Assembly (NCBI RefSeq): GCF_023051145.1
Contig: NZ_JALKFS010000005.1
Location: forward strand, 310,001-374,000
Source of the DNA: Williamsia sp. DF01-3
GTDB taxonomy: Bacteria > Actinomycetota > Actinomycetes > Mycobacteriales > Mycobacteriaceae
Direction: 5' to 3'
DNA: 64,000 nt
Shown here: piece after piece, positions 46,743 to 55,843 of the stretch
Numbering within the stretch: position 1 is the first letter of the stretch
How the letters are laid out: each line of letters starts with the position of its first letter
Notes under the pieces: generated by a model
What the model saw: only the letters and a program-made list of their open reading frames with translations
Database searches by the model: none
Told to the model about the DNA's origin: nothing
Made by a program: the position numbers and the translations under genes

Positions 46743-48791
46743 TCAGGGTGCTGGTATCGACACCGGGATGCTCAGGAAGCTCGGGGCATTCGGATCGAGC
46801 TGGATGTGTTCCGGTTTGAGCTCCGACTCGTTCAGCAGCGGCCGAAGCGGCAGCCCCTTCGGGAAGTTCATGGCGAACACGTCCACCCGTAGCCGGTGGC
46901 CGGGTTTGATCAACGCGTCCGTCGCGAGCAGACCCACGTCGAGCTGGACTGCCTTGCCCGGCTGCACCGGTTGCCGGGTTTCCAGCGTCAACGTGTTGAC
47001 CGGGTCCACCACGTCGCCGTTGGGTGCGTAACCCGTCTTGTCCGCGTCGAGGGCACGCAGGGACGCCATCACCTGGCCCGACGTCAGGACGGTCGACGTG
47101 CCGTCAGGCGCGACATCGTTGAGCGTTGCCGTCCAGTACCCATCGGTTGCGTCCATCACCGTGTTGAGGTGCAGGTTCACCGGCCCGCTGATGGTTGTCG
47201 GAACCTGGACCGGCGCACTGGTGAACGCCAGGGCCGTGGACTCCGAGATCCGCGCGTCGTCGGCACAGAACGGGAAGATTCCCACCAAGCCCGCGGTCTG
47301 CTGGGCCGCATCGCGGGAACACAGGGTGGCCAGGCCGGGGGCAACGGTCATCCGGCCCCGACTCGGTGAGGGCTCCGTCGACAGCGAGCCGTCGCGGACG
47401 GCGTGCGGCGCGGTACCGCTCGAGCGGTCGGACAGGTACATCCGCTGGTAGTTCATCCCCGGGCGCGGGAAGTCCGACGCCGTGGTCCAGCCGTTGCCCA
47501 ACTGGTACAGCGTGGCAGGCCCGTAGTTCTCGATGCCGTTGTCGATGCCCTTGAGCCACTTGTCGAACCACGCCTTCTGCAGCACGTCGAGCCGCGGTGG
47601 GCTGCCGGGATCACCGAAGCCGGCGCCACCGGTGATGTGGTAGGTGGGGCCCATGATCAGCTGCTTCTTGCCGCCGGAGAGCGGGATCTTGTTGTACATC
47701 CGCCACTCGCTGTTGGTGAACAGGTCGAACCAGCCGCCGTAGAGCATCGTCGGCACCTCGATGTTCTCGGCAAGGTCACGCCAGCCCACGCGTTCGGCGG
47801 ACGCGCTGTCGAGCAGGTTCATCGTGCGCGGCGGGATCGACTCGATGGTCGGCGACAAGAGCGCATCGAACAGCTGCGGCGCGAACACCGCCGGATCGGT
47901 GAGCCTGTCCGACAACCACTTCCAGTCGAAGGAGCCGTTGAGCATCGACTGGACGTCGGGGACGAACTTCAACCCGTTGACCAACGCGAGCCACGCCGGC
48001 AGGAAGCCGACGCCGAGGGCGCCGCCCGGCGCCACGATGTCGCGGATGAGGTCGCCGCCCGGCTCCACCGGGAAGATCGCCTTGAGCGGCTCCGGGTTCT
48101 TGTTGGCAGCCTGGATCTGGTTGATCCCCGAATAGGAGACACCGCTCATCCCGACGTTGCCGTCCGACCATCCCTGCGCTGCCGCCCAGTTGATCACCTC
48201 GACGGTGTCCTTCTGCTCGCGCTCACGGAAGACGTCCCAGACACCCTGGGAGAAGCCGGTTCCGCGCACATCGACCACCACCTGGGTGTAACCGCTGCGG
48301 ACCAGCTTCTGGTCGACGGAGAAGGTACGGGCGAAGCCACCGCGGATCGTGCCCGCGAAGTCGTTGATGCCATCGATCGGAGTACCCGACAGATTGATCA
48401 TCCCCGCGAGCTGGTCGGCCAGCGGACCTAGCACCGGGTTCGACAACGCCGCATCGGCCACCGCCGACACCAGCTTGGTGTACGGGGTCATGTTCACGAT
48501 CACGGGCGTCTTGGTGGCGACGGGGTTCCGGCCGGCATCCGCCGGACGGTAGACGTTGGCCTTGAGGACCGTGCCGTCGCTCATCGTGATCGGCACGTCC
48601 CACTGGACGTTGACGTCCGGGTACCGCAGGCCCTGATCGTGTCCGGCAGTCCATTGCTGCCCGTTTACTCCTGCGGTCGGATCAGCTTGCGCCGCAATCG
48701 GATTGATCAATCCGGCCATCAGTGCCACCGTGGTGACACCGGCCATCACCGTGACCTTGCCGAAACCGCTTCTCCGAACCCACCCTGACAT
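46743..48791 (-). CDS. Secreted CocE/NonD (X-Pro dipeptidyl-peptidase S15) hydrolase
   Basis: A 682-residue exported protein with a signal peptide (hydrophobic core about 13-31, AQADP cleavage). The S15 alpha/beta-hydrolase part has RGTGFSQG and the nucleophile motif GMSGVSYSG; YGGWFDLF likely carries the Asp and GPTYHITGG the His. The C-terminal third is the S15 beta-sandwich (VQVPTTISGPVNLHLN, DVGLLATDALIKPGHRLRVDV). Such enzymes hydrolyse esters or amides; substrate unknown. ATG 48791 has GGAGGGG upstream. Confidence 0.88.
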   Translation of the reverse strand: MSGWVRRSGFGKVTVMAGVTTVALMAGLINPIAAQADPTAGVNGQQWTAGHDQGLRYPDVNVQWDVPITMSDGTVLKANVYRPADAGRNPVATKTPVIVNMTPYTKLVSAVADAALSNPVLGPLADQLAGMINLSGTPIDGINDFAGTIRGGFARTFSVDQKLVRSGYTQVVVDVRGTGFSQGVWDVFREREQKDTVEVINWAAAQGWSDGNVGMSGVSYSGINQIQAANKNPEPLKAIFPVEPGGDLIRDIVAPGGALGVGFLPAWLALVNGLKFVPDVQSMLNGSFDWKWLSDRLTDPAVFAPQLFDALLSPTIESIPPRTMNLLDSASAERVGWRDLAENIEVPTMLYGGWFDLFTNSEWRMYNKIPLSGGKKQLIMGPTYHITGGAGFGDPGSPPRLDVLQKAWFDKWLKGIDNGIENYGPATLYQLGNGWTTASDFPRPGMNYQRMYLSDRSSGTAPHAVRDGSLSTEPSPSRGRMTVAPGLATLCSRDAAQQTAGLVGIFPFCADDARISESTALAFTSAPVQVPTTISGPVNLHLNTVMDATDGYWTATLNDVAPDGTSTVLTSGQVMASLRALDADKTGYAPNGDVVDPVNTLTLETRQPVQPGKAVQLDVGLLATDALIKPGHRLRVDVFAMNFPKGLPLRPLLNESELKPEHIQLDPNAPSFLSIPVSIPAP

Positions 48792-48891
48792 TGGACCCCT
48801 CCAACTCCCCACACCCGGCGACGCTCGTCTTGCGCCGTCACCGATTCCGAATCGAACCGTAACAGTTCGGTGACCCGGCCAGGACGGGTTG

Positions 48892-49488
48892 TCAGTTTCG
48901 TTCGATTTCGATCGGGTGAGTGGACAACAACGGCAGCGGCCACGGCTGACGACGCAGCACCTGTGCCCAGAGATCGACATCCGCGGGCACCAGGACGTCG
49001 TCGGCCAGCGACGGCGCGACGATCCAGCTGCCCTGGCGGAGTTCGTCACCCAGTTGCCCGATACCCCAGCCCGCGTATCCGGCGAAGATCCGGACACCGG
49101 TCAGCACCGACCCGAGATCATCGGCGTCGGCATCGAGGTCCACCAGCACCACGCGGCCTTCGACGGGACGAAGGGCGGGAAGGTGGTCGATGGGCATACC
49201 CGGCTTGACGACGCCGAGACACAGAGCGGAGTCCTGCTTGACCGGCCCGCCGACGAAGATCGCCTTCGGCCGGGCGGCCGTGTCGGTCCATGCCGGCAGA
49301 AGATTGTGCACGGCAGTCTGACTCATCCGGTTCAGGACCACCCCGAGCGTGCCCGCGTCATTGTGTTCGATGACGTAGATCACCGTGCGGCGAAACGTGG
49401 GCTCGGCGAGATCGGCTGAGGCCATCAGCAGACTGCCGGCAGACACCTGGGCGGTACTCGGTGACACGCGTTCATCATCGCACGCCAC
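48892..49488 (-). CDS. YqgE/AlgH (UPF0301) family protein
   Basis: A 198-residue UPF0301 protein. SAGSLLMASADLAEPTFRRTVIYVIEHNDAGTLGVVLNRMS is the family's N-terminal signature, with IFVGGPVKQDSALCLG and GVRIFAGYAGWGIGQLGDELRQGSWIV later. The biochemical role is unknown. Two in-frame GTG codons (49488 and 49467) could start it; GTG 49467 fits the usual length better. Divergent from an MFS gene 25 bp away. Confidence 0.92.
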   Translation of the reverse strand: MACDDERVSPSTAQVSAGSLLMASADLAEPTFRRTVIYVIEHNDAGTLGVVLNRMSQTAVHNLLPAWTDTAARPKAIFVGGPVKQDSALCLGVVKPGMPIDHLPALRPVEGRVVLVDLDADADDLGSVLTGVRIFAGYAGWGIGQLGDELRQGSWIVAPSLADDVLVPADVDLWAQVLRRQPWPLPLLSTHPIEIERN

Positions 49489-49512
49489 CGGCTAGGTGTT
49501 TGTACGCTGGAC

Positions 49513-50871
49513 ATGGTGAACGTCGAACCCACCACGGCGGCAACCGTGCCGCCCTCCCCCATCGGTGACCAGCGGTTACCTCTGCGGGACTTCATCAGGT
49601 CATTTCGTTGTTCACCGGGTCTTTCGCGGTTGCTCGCGGTCCGTCTGGGCAGCCAGTTCACCGACGGCCTCTTCCAGGCCGCCCTGGGCGGCGCGATCCT
49701 GTTCAATCCCGAACGGCACGCCGACCCCATGGCCGTCGCCGCCGGAATGGCCGTACTACTTCTCCCCTACTCGGTGATCGGCCCCTTCGCCGGCGCCCTC
49801 CTCGACCACTGGGATCGGCGCACCGTGCTCGTGTGGGCGAATGTCCTGCGCGCGGTATTGGTGAGTCTCGTGGCGATCGTGATCGCCACCGGAACCGGCG
49901 ACACCGGCGTCCTCATCGCCGCCCTGGCGGTGACCGGCGCGAGTCGTTTCGTGGCGTCCGGGCTCTCGGCGGGACTGCCACACGTGGCCGCGCGCGAGCA
50001 CCTCGTCGGAATGAACTCCTTCTTCACGACCATCGGTGCGGGCGCTCTGGCCGCCGGAGCCGGCGGAGCTCTCGTCCTGCGCGAGATCTTCGGTTCCGAC
50101 AACACCGGAAGCGCCGCGACCACGATGGGTGCAGTGGTGGTCGCTCTGATCGCCGCCTTCGTAGCCCACCGCTTCGAACCACTTCAGCTCGGACCCGACC
50201 ACCCCGACATCGTCGGCGGATCGCGGGCACGAAATCCGGCCGGTTCGGCACTACGTGCGGTCGCAGTGGGTCTGGGCCACGGAGCCCGGGCCGTCTGGAA
50301 GGTGCCGTCGGTGGCCGCGGCCCTCTCGGCGGTCGGCGCCCACCGGCTGGTCTTCGGGGTCAACACCTTGGTGCTGTTGGTGCTGACCAAACACTCGTCG
50401 CTCGGTGGCGGGCTGACCGGCTTCGGCCTGGTGGCCGGGATGATCGCGGTCGGGATGTTCCTGGCCGCGGTGATCACGCCGTTCCTCGTCGCCCGCATCG
50501 GCAGAACACGGGCGGTGGTCTCGGCGTTGGCGGTCGGAGCCCTTGCCCAGATCGCTCTCTGCACGTTCAACGGGATCGTCATCTGTGTTGCCGCCGTGGT
50601 GCTCGGACTGATCGGCCAGGTCTGCAAGCTGTGCGCCGATGCCGCGATGCAGATGGACGTCGACGACGCCCGTCGCGGGCAGGCATTTTCATTCCAGGAC
50701 GCGCTCTTCAACTTCGCATTCGTCGGTGCGGTGTTCGTGGCGGCCTTGACGATTGCGGACAACGGCATGTCACCCGATCTGATCATCGCGGGCTCCGTGG
50801 TCTACGTGGTGGCGATCTTTGTCGTACGTGTGATCAACAATCGGACATCACCGGAGAAGATCACCATCTGA
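49513..50871 (+). CDS. MFS transporter
   Basis: A 452-residue membrane protein with about 12 hydrophobic segments. The loop LLDHWDRRTVLVWANVLRA is the conserved MFS motif between helices 2 and 3 (G/LxxDRxxRR). The central cytoplasmic loop is about residues 210-250. It resembles the MFS_3/enterobactin-exporter-like (EntS) subgroup common in actinobacteria. The substrate is unknown. An LLM oxidoreductase gene follows after 12 bp on the same strand. Confidence 0.85.
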   Translation: MVNVEPTTAATVPPSPIGDQRLPLRDFIRSFRCSPGLSRLLAVRLGSQFTDGLFQAALGGAILFNPERHADPMAVAAGMAVLLLPYSVIGPFAGALLDHWDRRTVLVWANVLRAVLVSLVAIVIATGTGDTGVLIAALAVTGASRFVASGLSAGLPHVAAREHLVGMNSFFTTIGAGALAAGAGGALVLREIFGSDNTGSAATTMGAVVVALIAAFVAHRFEPLQLGPDHPDIVGGSRARNPAGSALRAVAVGLGHGARAVWKVPSVAAALSAVGAHRLVFGVNTLVLLVLTKHSSLGGGLTGFGLVAGMIAVGMFLAAVITPFLVARIGRTRAVVSALAVGALAQIALCTFNGIVICVAAVVLGLIGQVCKLCADAAMQMDVDDARRGQAFSFQDALFNFAFVGAVFVAALTIADNGMSPDLIIAGSVVYVVAIFVVRVINNRTSPEKITI

Positions 50872-50883
50872 CCAGGAGGCGGC

Positions 50884-51726
50884 GTGCAGTACGGAATCGT
50901 GTTCCCGAAGGGCGCCGGCATGGAGTTCGCCGATTTGGCGGTCGCGGCGGAAGCGGCCGGTTGGGACGCCGTCTTCGGCTGGGAGGCACTATGGGGCAAC
51001 GACCCCTGGATCTCGCTGACCGCCGCGGCGATGCGCACCGAGCGCATCCGCCTGGGCACGATGCTCACCCCACTACCCCGCCGCAAACCGTGGGATCTGG
51101 CGTCCACGACCACCACGCTCGACCGGCTGAGCAACGGCCGCGTGATCCTCGGAGTCGGGATGGGCGCCCTGCATCCCGGGTGGCTGGCCTTCGAGCGCGA
51201 CCAGGGCCGTAGAACCCGCGCCGAGCTGTTCGACGAGGGGCTCGACGTGCTCTTCGGTCTCTGGGCCGGGCAGCCGTTCGCCTACGACGGCAAGCACTAT
51301 CAGGTGCAGCCGACGGACTTCGAGCTGCCACTGCCGCCGGTCCAGCAGCCGCGGATCACCACCTGGTGTGTCGGTCTGCAAGGCGCCCGTAAGTCGATGG
51401 CCCGGGCGGCCCGGTGCGACGGGCTCCTACCGAACTTCCCTCGTGACCCCGGAATCGAAGGCGTGGTGCCGGTTCCGGTGGAGCGCTGGGCGGATGTGGC
51501 CAGGGAGATCCGCGAGTTGCGAGCCGAACTTGGTTTCACGGGAAACTACGACATCGTCTACGAAGGCACTGCCGACCTGTCTGACCCGGCCGCCGAGCGC
51601 GAACAGGCAACCGAGCTCGCCGCTGCGGGCATCACCTGGTGGCTCGACTCCGATTGGGAATCCGCCCCTGCCGACCCCATCGCCTATCAACTCGAACGGA
51701 TCGAGGCCGGCCCACCTAGACCCTGA
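50884..51726 (+). CDS. LLM-class (F420-dependent or flavin) oxidoreductase
   Basis: A 280-residue luciferase-like protein: MQYGIVFPKGAGMEFADLAVAAEAAGWDAVFGWEALWG, RTERIRLGTMLTPLPRRKPWDLASTTTTLDRLSNGRVILGVGMGA and the C-terminal strand segment. Starts with GTG, 12 bp behind the MFS gene, so the two may form an operon. It is only distantly similar to the LLM protein at 7072-7941. Substrate unknown. Confidence 0.85.
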   Translation: MQYGIVFPKGAGMEFADLAVAAEAAGWDAVFGWEALWGNDPWISLTAAAMRTERIRLGTMLTPLPRRKPWDLASTTTTLDRLSNGRVILGVGMGALHPGWLAFERDQGRRTRAELFDEGLDVLFGLWAGQPFAYDGKHYQVQPTDFELPLPPVQQPRITTWCVGLQGARKSMARAARCDGLLPNFPRDPGIEGVVPVPVERWADVAREIRELRAELGFTGNYDIVYEGTADLSDPAAEREQATELAAAGITWWLDSDWESAPADPIAYQLERIEAGPPRP

Positions 51727-51729
51727 CGC

Positions 51730-52446
51730 TCAGTCGCGGAACGGGGTCGAATAGACGTAGCGGCTCGTGGGCACGGTGTCGATGTTCTGGTCGGCACCGA
51801 AGGCCCCGGTGCTGGCCAGCATCCGGCCCATCCTGTCCGCCAGGTCGTTGTCGTCGGCGGCACCGAAGAAGGCGTGCACATCGCTGACCGCCTCGATCGG
51901 GAACAGTTCTTCGACGATGGCGGTGACGGAAGGCGAGGCCGCCGTGAGCGGCCTGACCACCGCGTTCTGTACGTAGCCGAACGTCGACTGGGTCTCGATG
52001 GCCACGCTGGTGTGGTCGAGATGCCACCGTCGCAGCCACGTCTGTTCGTCGATGTGTTCTGGCCTACGCAGAAACGCCATGTTCGCCAACCCGGGCGTTC
52101 GGGTGCCGGGTTCGACCACAGGCACCGGGAGCGGAATTGATTCGGTGACGAGATAGGCGGCGATGTTTCCGTGATCAGAATTTTGATATTCGCGCTCGAG
52201 AGTGTTGATCAATTCCGAGACACCGCGACCGTAGCTTTGCTGTGTCCAAACGCTGATGACGGCCACAATCGGAGGGTCCAGCGTGGTCAGAGTCATGATG
52301 GAGTCGGTCACAGGCGAATCCCGGACATTTATGGTGACCCCCGAGAAATCCGCTGTCGCGGTCAATTCCACGACACGTTTTCGCAGTTCAGAGCACCATT
52401 TGTCGTCGGGAACGGGGGCACGAACGGACATCATGACTTTTTCCAT
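51730..52446 (-). CDS. EthD-domain-like protein
   Basis: A 238-residue protein in the dimeric alpha-beta barrel class. The C-terminal half (MAFLRRPEHIDEQTWLRRWHLDHTSVAIETQSTFGYVQNAVVRPL) looks like EthD with its FxxRxxxxxxxxFxxxWxxxHxxxA pattern; the N-terminal half (VVELTATADFSGVTINVRDSP) may be a degenerate copy. EthD proteins accompany oxidative degradation pathways and some fold-relatives act on small hydrophobic compounds. It is divergent from the HTH operon. The ATG has a GAGG site; the open frame extends 99 codons further without similarity. Confidence 0.65.
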   Translation of the reverse strand: MEKVMMSVRAPVPDDKWCSELRKRVVELTATADFSGVTINVRDSPVTDSIMTLTTLDPPIVAVISVWTQQSYGRGVSELINTLEREYQNSDHGNIAAYLVTESIPLPVPVVEPGTRTPGLANMAFLRRPEHIDEQTWLRRWHLDHTSVAIETQSTFGYVQNAVVRPLTAASPSVTAIVEELFPIEAVSDVHAFFGAADDNDLADRMGRMLASTGAFGADQNIDTVPTSRYVYSTPFRD

Positions 52447-52506
52447 GCTCGACCTCGACTGCAGACTGTGGCGACAAAGTGGTATTGGACCTGGCATTAT
52501 TACCGC

Positions 52507-52920
52507 ATGCGCAATCGTGATGAGGTGTCGGAGTTCGCAATCGAGCTCAATAAGCTCTGTGCCATTCGGTGGCCGGGTGGGTCTCGTACCGCGAACGCCG
52601 AGATCGCTGATTGGGTCACGGCAGAAACCGGCCGCAACATCGACCGGCAGTTCGTGTGGCGGATCCGCAAGGGTCGCGTGATGAAGGTCGACGGCGCTGT
52701 TCGCGACGCCATCTGCTCCTTCTTCGGGGTCTCCAAAGACCACTTTTCGAGCAACCCCCGCACTCTAGGTGAAGAGGTGCAGGCGGCGATCGAAGAAACG
52801 GGACTACAGGTGGCCGGACTTCGCGCCGACCAGCTGTCGTCGACCGGGCGAGCCGAACTGGCAACGTTGCTCCGCGAGGTGAGCCGGGTACTGGAAGCAG
52901 AGAAGAGCGTCGGACAATGA
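52507..52920 (+). CDS. EspR-like helix-turn-helix protein
   Basis: A 137-residue DNA-binding protein. The first 80 residues resemble XRE-type proteins of the EspR kind: EFAIELNKLCAIRWPGGSRTANAEIADWVTAETGRNIDRQFVWRIRKGR, then FFGVSKDHF. A C-terminal helix (about 100-132) could dimerise, as in EspR, a nucleoid-associated regulator of ESX-1 genes. Its stop overlaps the next ATG (ATGA). First gene of a three-gene coupled operon with a HEXXH protein and a 7-TM protein. Confidence 0.8.
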   Translation: MRNRDEVSEFAIELNKLCAIRWPGGSRTANAEIADWVTAETGRNIDRQFVWRIRKGRVMKVDGAVRDAICSFFGVSKDHFSSNPRTLGEEVQAAIEETGLQVAGLRADQLSSTGRAELATLLREVSRVLEAEKSVGQ

Positions 52921-53333
52921 TGACCCGACAGAAGATGTTCCGCCTGGCCGCAGCGATCACCCCCGAAGGTGATTGGTCCTGGGAGGACTTCGAACACCGC
53001 CTCACCCGCCAACTCGATTGCGCGGTTCGCTGCATCACCTCGGACAGCCTGACCTCAGGCGAACTGACGGGGGCGGCGTTGCGTACCGCAAATGGCACCG
53101 CGATCATCGTCATCCCGGGCAACGTCTCCACTGCCCATCGCATCCACATCGCCGCGCACGAGGCCTGGCACCTGCTGGCAGGCCACGACGGTTGCGATCA
53201 GAACTCACGCCGGGAGGCCAAGGCCGAGGCCTTTGCCACCACAGTGGGCACGCTCGCCGAAGGCCGCGGCAACGAGCCCCGGACCAATCGCGCCCTGACC
53301 GCTGCATTCGGAGCTGTTGGCATCGTGGCATGA
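52917..53333 (+). CDS. HEXXH zinc protease-like protein (ImmA/IrrE-like)
   Basis: A 138-residue protein with a zinc-metalloprotease motif H81-EAW-H85 in HIAAHEAWHLLAGH and a possible third ligand in EAKAEAFATTVG (about 102-107), the pattern of ImmA/IrrE peptidases. ImmA cleaves an XRE repressor encoded beside it in ICEBs1, and here an XRE-like gene is directly upstream. It is short and lacks a separate DNA-binding part. Both ends overlap their neighbours in ATGA junctions, so all three proteins are made together. Confidence 0.75.
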   Translation: MMTRQKMFRLAAAITPEGDWSWEDFEHRLTRQLDCAVRCITSDSLTSGELTGAALRTANGTAIIVIPGNVSTAHRIHIAAHEAWHLLAGHDGCDQNSRREAKAEAFATTVGTLAEGRGNEPRTNRALTAAFGAVGIVA

Positions 53334-54133
53334 ACACCCTTCTCGGGGCCCTGGCTTGGACAGGGGTGGCCCTGGGAATTCTGATCGCCCTCCGAGGCGG
53401 TTGGTATCGCCGTGCCACGACAATCGTCTTCGGTGTGTGCATCACGTTTTACTGCCTCACCGGAGAGAACTACCTAGCGCTCGTACCCGAAGACGGGGTG
53501 CGACATCTGATGACCACTGCCGAGCGCATGTGGGGCGCAACGTCAGCGGTGCTTGCCGGTTGTGCGCTGGTCGGTGCGTTGATCGCGATCCGGAGAAACA
53601 GCCTGGATCCCGATGGCGACGAATGGACCGATCCCGAACTGCATCAACGGGTGATGATCCTGGTGCTCGGTGCCGCAGCGTCCGTCGCGGTGATCAACAT
53701 GACCCTCGTGCACGCGGACTTCCCGCCGTCGGCCAATTTCCTCACCGAATACGGTGACCACTTCAACGTTGTTCTGTACGAGGCCGTGTTCGCCATCTGG
53801 ATCGGCCTTCCGGCGGGCTTTCTCGGCTGGACGGTAGTGCGCTCCGAACTCGGCCCGCTGCGTTACCTCGTCGGCCTGGGCGGTCTCTTCGGTGTTGGCT
53901 GGGCGGCGTGGAAGTTCGTCGGAACTGCGCTCATCTGGATCGCGGACATCCCGATAGCCGAGACAAGCCCGGTCAGCGTCACACTGGGACTGCTGGCGCT
54001 CGGTTTCTGCGTTGCCGGGTCGCTGCTTCTCAGTGTCGAGGCCGCGTTCCAGGTGTGGCGGGCCGGCCGCACCTACCGGACCGCGCGAGCCCTCGAAGAC
54101 CGGCGACTGCGTCGGCACAATCCGGCCGCCTGA
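53330..54133 (+). CDS. Seven-helix membrane protein (MAB_1171c-like)
   Basis: The 267-residue protein has seven predicted helices, starting LGALAWTGVALGILIALRG and ending VTLGLLALGFCVAGSLLLSV, with a basic C-terminal tail. A polar extracytoplasmic loop lies between helices 4 and 5 (HADFPPSANFLTEYGDHFN). It resembles the MAB_1171c-type putative transporters that accompany XRE and ImmA-like genes in many actinobacteria. No transport or catalytic motif can be named. It could sense a ligand at the membrane and pass the signal to the metalloprotease. Confidence 0.7.
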   Translation: MNTLLGALAWTGVALGILIALRGGWYRRATTIVFGVCITFYCLTGENYLALVPEDGVRHLMTTAERMWGATSAVLAGCALVGALIAIRRNSLDPDGDEWTDPELHQRVMILVLGAAASVAVINMTLVHADFPPSANFLTEYGDHFNVVLYEAVFAIWIGLPAGFLGWTVVRSELGPLRYLVGLGGLFGVGWAAWKFVGTALIWIADIPIAETSPVSVTLGLLALGFCVAGSLLLSVEAAFQVWRAGRTYRTARALEDRRLRRHNPAA

Positions 54134-54152
54134 AACGACTTGGGCAACCACC

Positions 54153-55655
54153 TCACAGCTTGAACTTGTAGACCTTGCCGCTGTCGTCGCGCGGGAGATG
54201 GTCGAGCACCTCGATGATCCGTGGCAGCTTGTACGACGCCAGGCGCTCGCTGAGTGCATCGAGCAGCTGGGTCGGCTGGACGTCGTAGCCGGGTCTCGCC
54301 ACCACATACAGGGCCACCTGCTCCCCCAGGTCACCTTCGTGTTGTCGGCCGACTGCGGCAGCGTCTTCGACGTACACCAGTTCCATCGCTGCGGCCTCTA
54401 TCTCGGCGGGATAGATGTTGACCCCGCCGGAGATGATCACCTCGGTGCTGCGGCCCGTCAGGTACAGGTACCCGTCGTCGTCGACGTAGCCGACATCACC
54501 CACATCCAAAGGGAACCGAGCAGGTGTCGGACTGCGCAGGTAGGTGAAGGCCGGCCAGTCAGGCGGAGGCTGGATCTGCACACGTCCCGGCGTTCCGGCC
54601 GGCACCGGCCGACCCGCGTCGTCCACGATCCTCACCGAAGAACCGTCCACCGGACGGCCGACCGATCCTGGCCGCTCCGACCACTCCTGCGCGTCGATCC
54701 AGGTGATGATCCCGCCTTCGGTGCAGCCGAAGAACTCCTTGACCGCGTCACCGAACCACTCGATGGAAGCGCGTTTGATGGCCGGTGGACACGGCGCTGC
54801 CGAATGGACGAGATGCGTCAAAGAGGACACGTCGTATGCGGTCCGAACCTCGGGTGGCAGCGACAGCAACCGGGAGAGCATCGTGGGGACGACCTTGGCC
54901 TGCTCGATACGCCTGGTGTGGATCAACTCGAGGAAATCTTCGGCGTCCCACCTCGGCATGAGGGTCACGTTCGAGCCGACCCGCAGGCCCAGGAGAGCAA
55001 ACGCATTGGGACTTGCGTGATACAGCGGTCCGGCGACGAGCAGTTGGCCGCCTTGCCGAAGTCCCATGTGTTCGGCCGTGGCCGCAGCCACGGTGAACAG
55101 CTGATCGGCGCTCATACGTTCGCGCACAACTCCTTTGGGCCGTCCGGTGGTACCCGAGGTGTAGATCAGGCCGAGCGAGGCCGCCATGGCCCCCTCCCGG
55201 TACTCGAGCCCGTCGGACCGACTTGCGATGAGTGCTTCATGCGAATTGCGGCGGTTGACCCCGTCGTCGGTCACCTCCACGATCTGCACAGTCGAACGTG
55301 CCGCGGCAACGGCCTGGCGGGCGGTGCGCATGTGCATCGTGTCGCAGAAGAGGATCCGCAGCTCGCAGTCGTCGAGGATGTAGGTGATCTCTGGTGCGGT
55401 CCAGTGCCAGTTGATGGGTACCGGATTGCCTCCCGCAGAGGCGATGGCGATGGAGATCTCGAGGAAGTCGACGCTGTTGAATGCGAGGAGTCCGACCCTC
55501 TCACCGAACTCGACCCCGCAGTCGACCAGCGCTGATGCCAGCCGACCCGCCCGGTCGAAACACTCCCGATGGGTGCGGGCGGTGGACCCGCACAGCACCA
55601 GAGGCTCGACGTCGTCCTGGGCCGCCCCGAAGTCTTGCACTGCATCTGCCCTCAT
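54153..55655 (-). CDS. AMP-dependent acyl-CoA synthetase/ligase
   Basis: A 500-residue ANL-family enzyme: phosphate loop LIYTSGTTGRPKGVV (about 155-170), PLYHASPNAF, GCTEGGIITW, and DVGYVDDDGYLYLTGRSTEVIISGGVNIYPAEIE. The catalytic Lys is near the end in LPRDDSGKVYKFKL. It converts a carboxylic (probably fatty) acid to the CoA ester with ATP. The start at 55655 has AAGG upstream; ATG 55697 is an in-frame alternative. Standing alone, convergent with the 7-TM gene. Confidence 0.92.
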   Translation of the reverse strand: MRADAVQDFGAAQDDVEPLVLCGSTARTHRECFDRAGRLASALVDCGVEFGERVGLLAFNSVDFLEISIAIASAGGNPVPINWHWTAPEITYILDDCELRILFCDTMHMRTARQAVAAARSTVQIVEVTDDGVNRRNSHEALIASRSDGLEYREGAMAASLGLIYTSGTTGRPKGVVRERMSADQLFTVAAATAEHMGLRQGGQLLVAGPLYHASPNAFALLGLRVGSNVTLMPRWDAEDFLELIHTRRIEQAKVVPTMLSRLLSLPPEVRTAYDVSSLTHLVHSAAPCPPAIKRASIEWFGDAVKEFFGCTEGGIITWIDAQEWSERPGSVGRPVDGSSVRIVDDAGRPVPAGTPGRVQIQPPPDWPAFTYLRSPTPARFPLDVGDVGYVDDDGYLYLTGRSTEVIISGGVNIYPAEIEAAAMELVYVEDAAAVGRQHEGDLGEQVALYVVARPGYDVQPTQLLDALSERLASYKLPRIIEVLDHLPRDDSGKVYKFKL

Positions 55656-55843
55656 GGTTGACTGAGCCTTACTTCCATTTCTGATCGTAACGGTCATTCA
55701 AGTGGAGCGAGGGGTGGCTCTCAGGGTGGCTGCTGACAGGGGCGGCAACCGCCCTGAGACTCGTCGCCTCATCCGAGCAGCCGTCTGTGCGAACTATCCG
55801 GCAATTCTTCGATGAAGTCGATAGCAGTGGACTGTTAGCGGAG

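Noticed and set aside
49608-51212. Long plus-strand frame overlapping the MFS and LLM genes
   Set aside because: Arg-rich out-of-frame reading across two real genes and their junction.
54012-55535. Plus-strand open frame opposite the acyl-CoA synthetase
   Set aside because: Shadow of the synthetase, no motifs.
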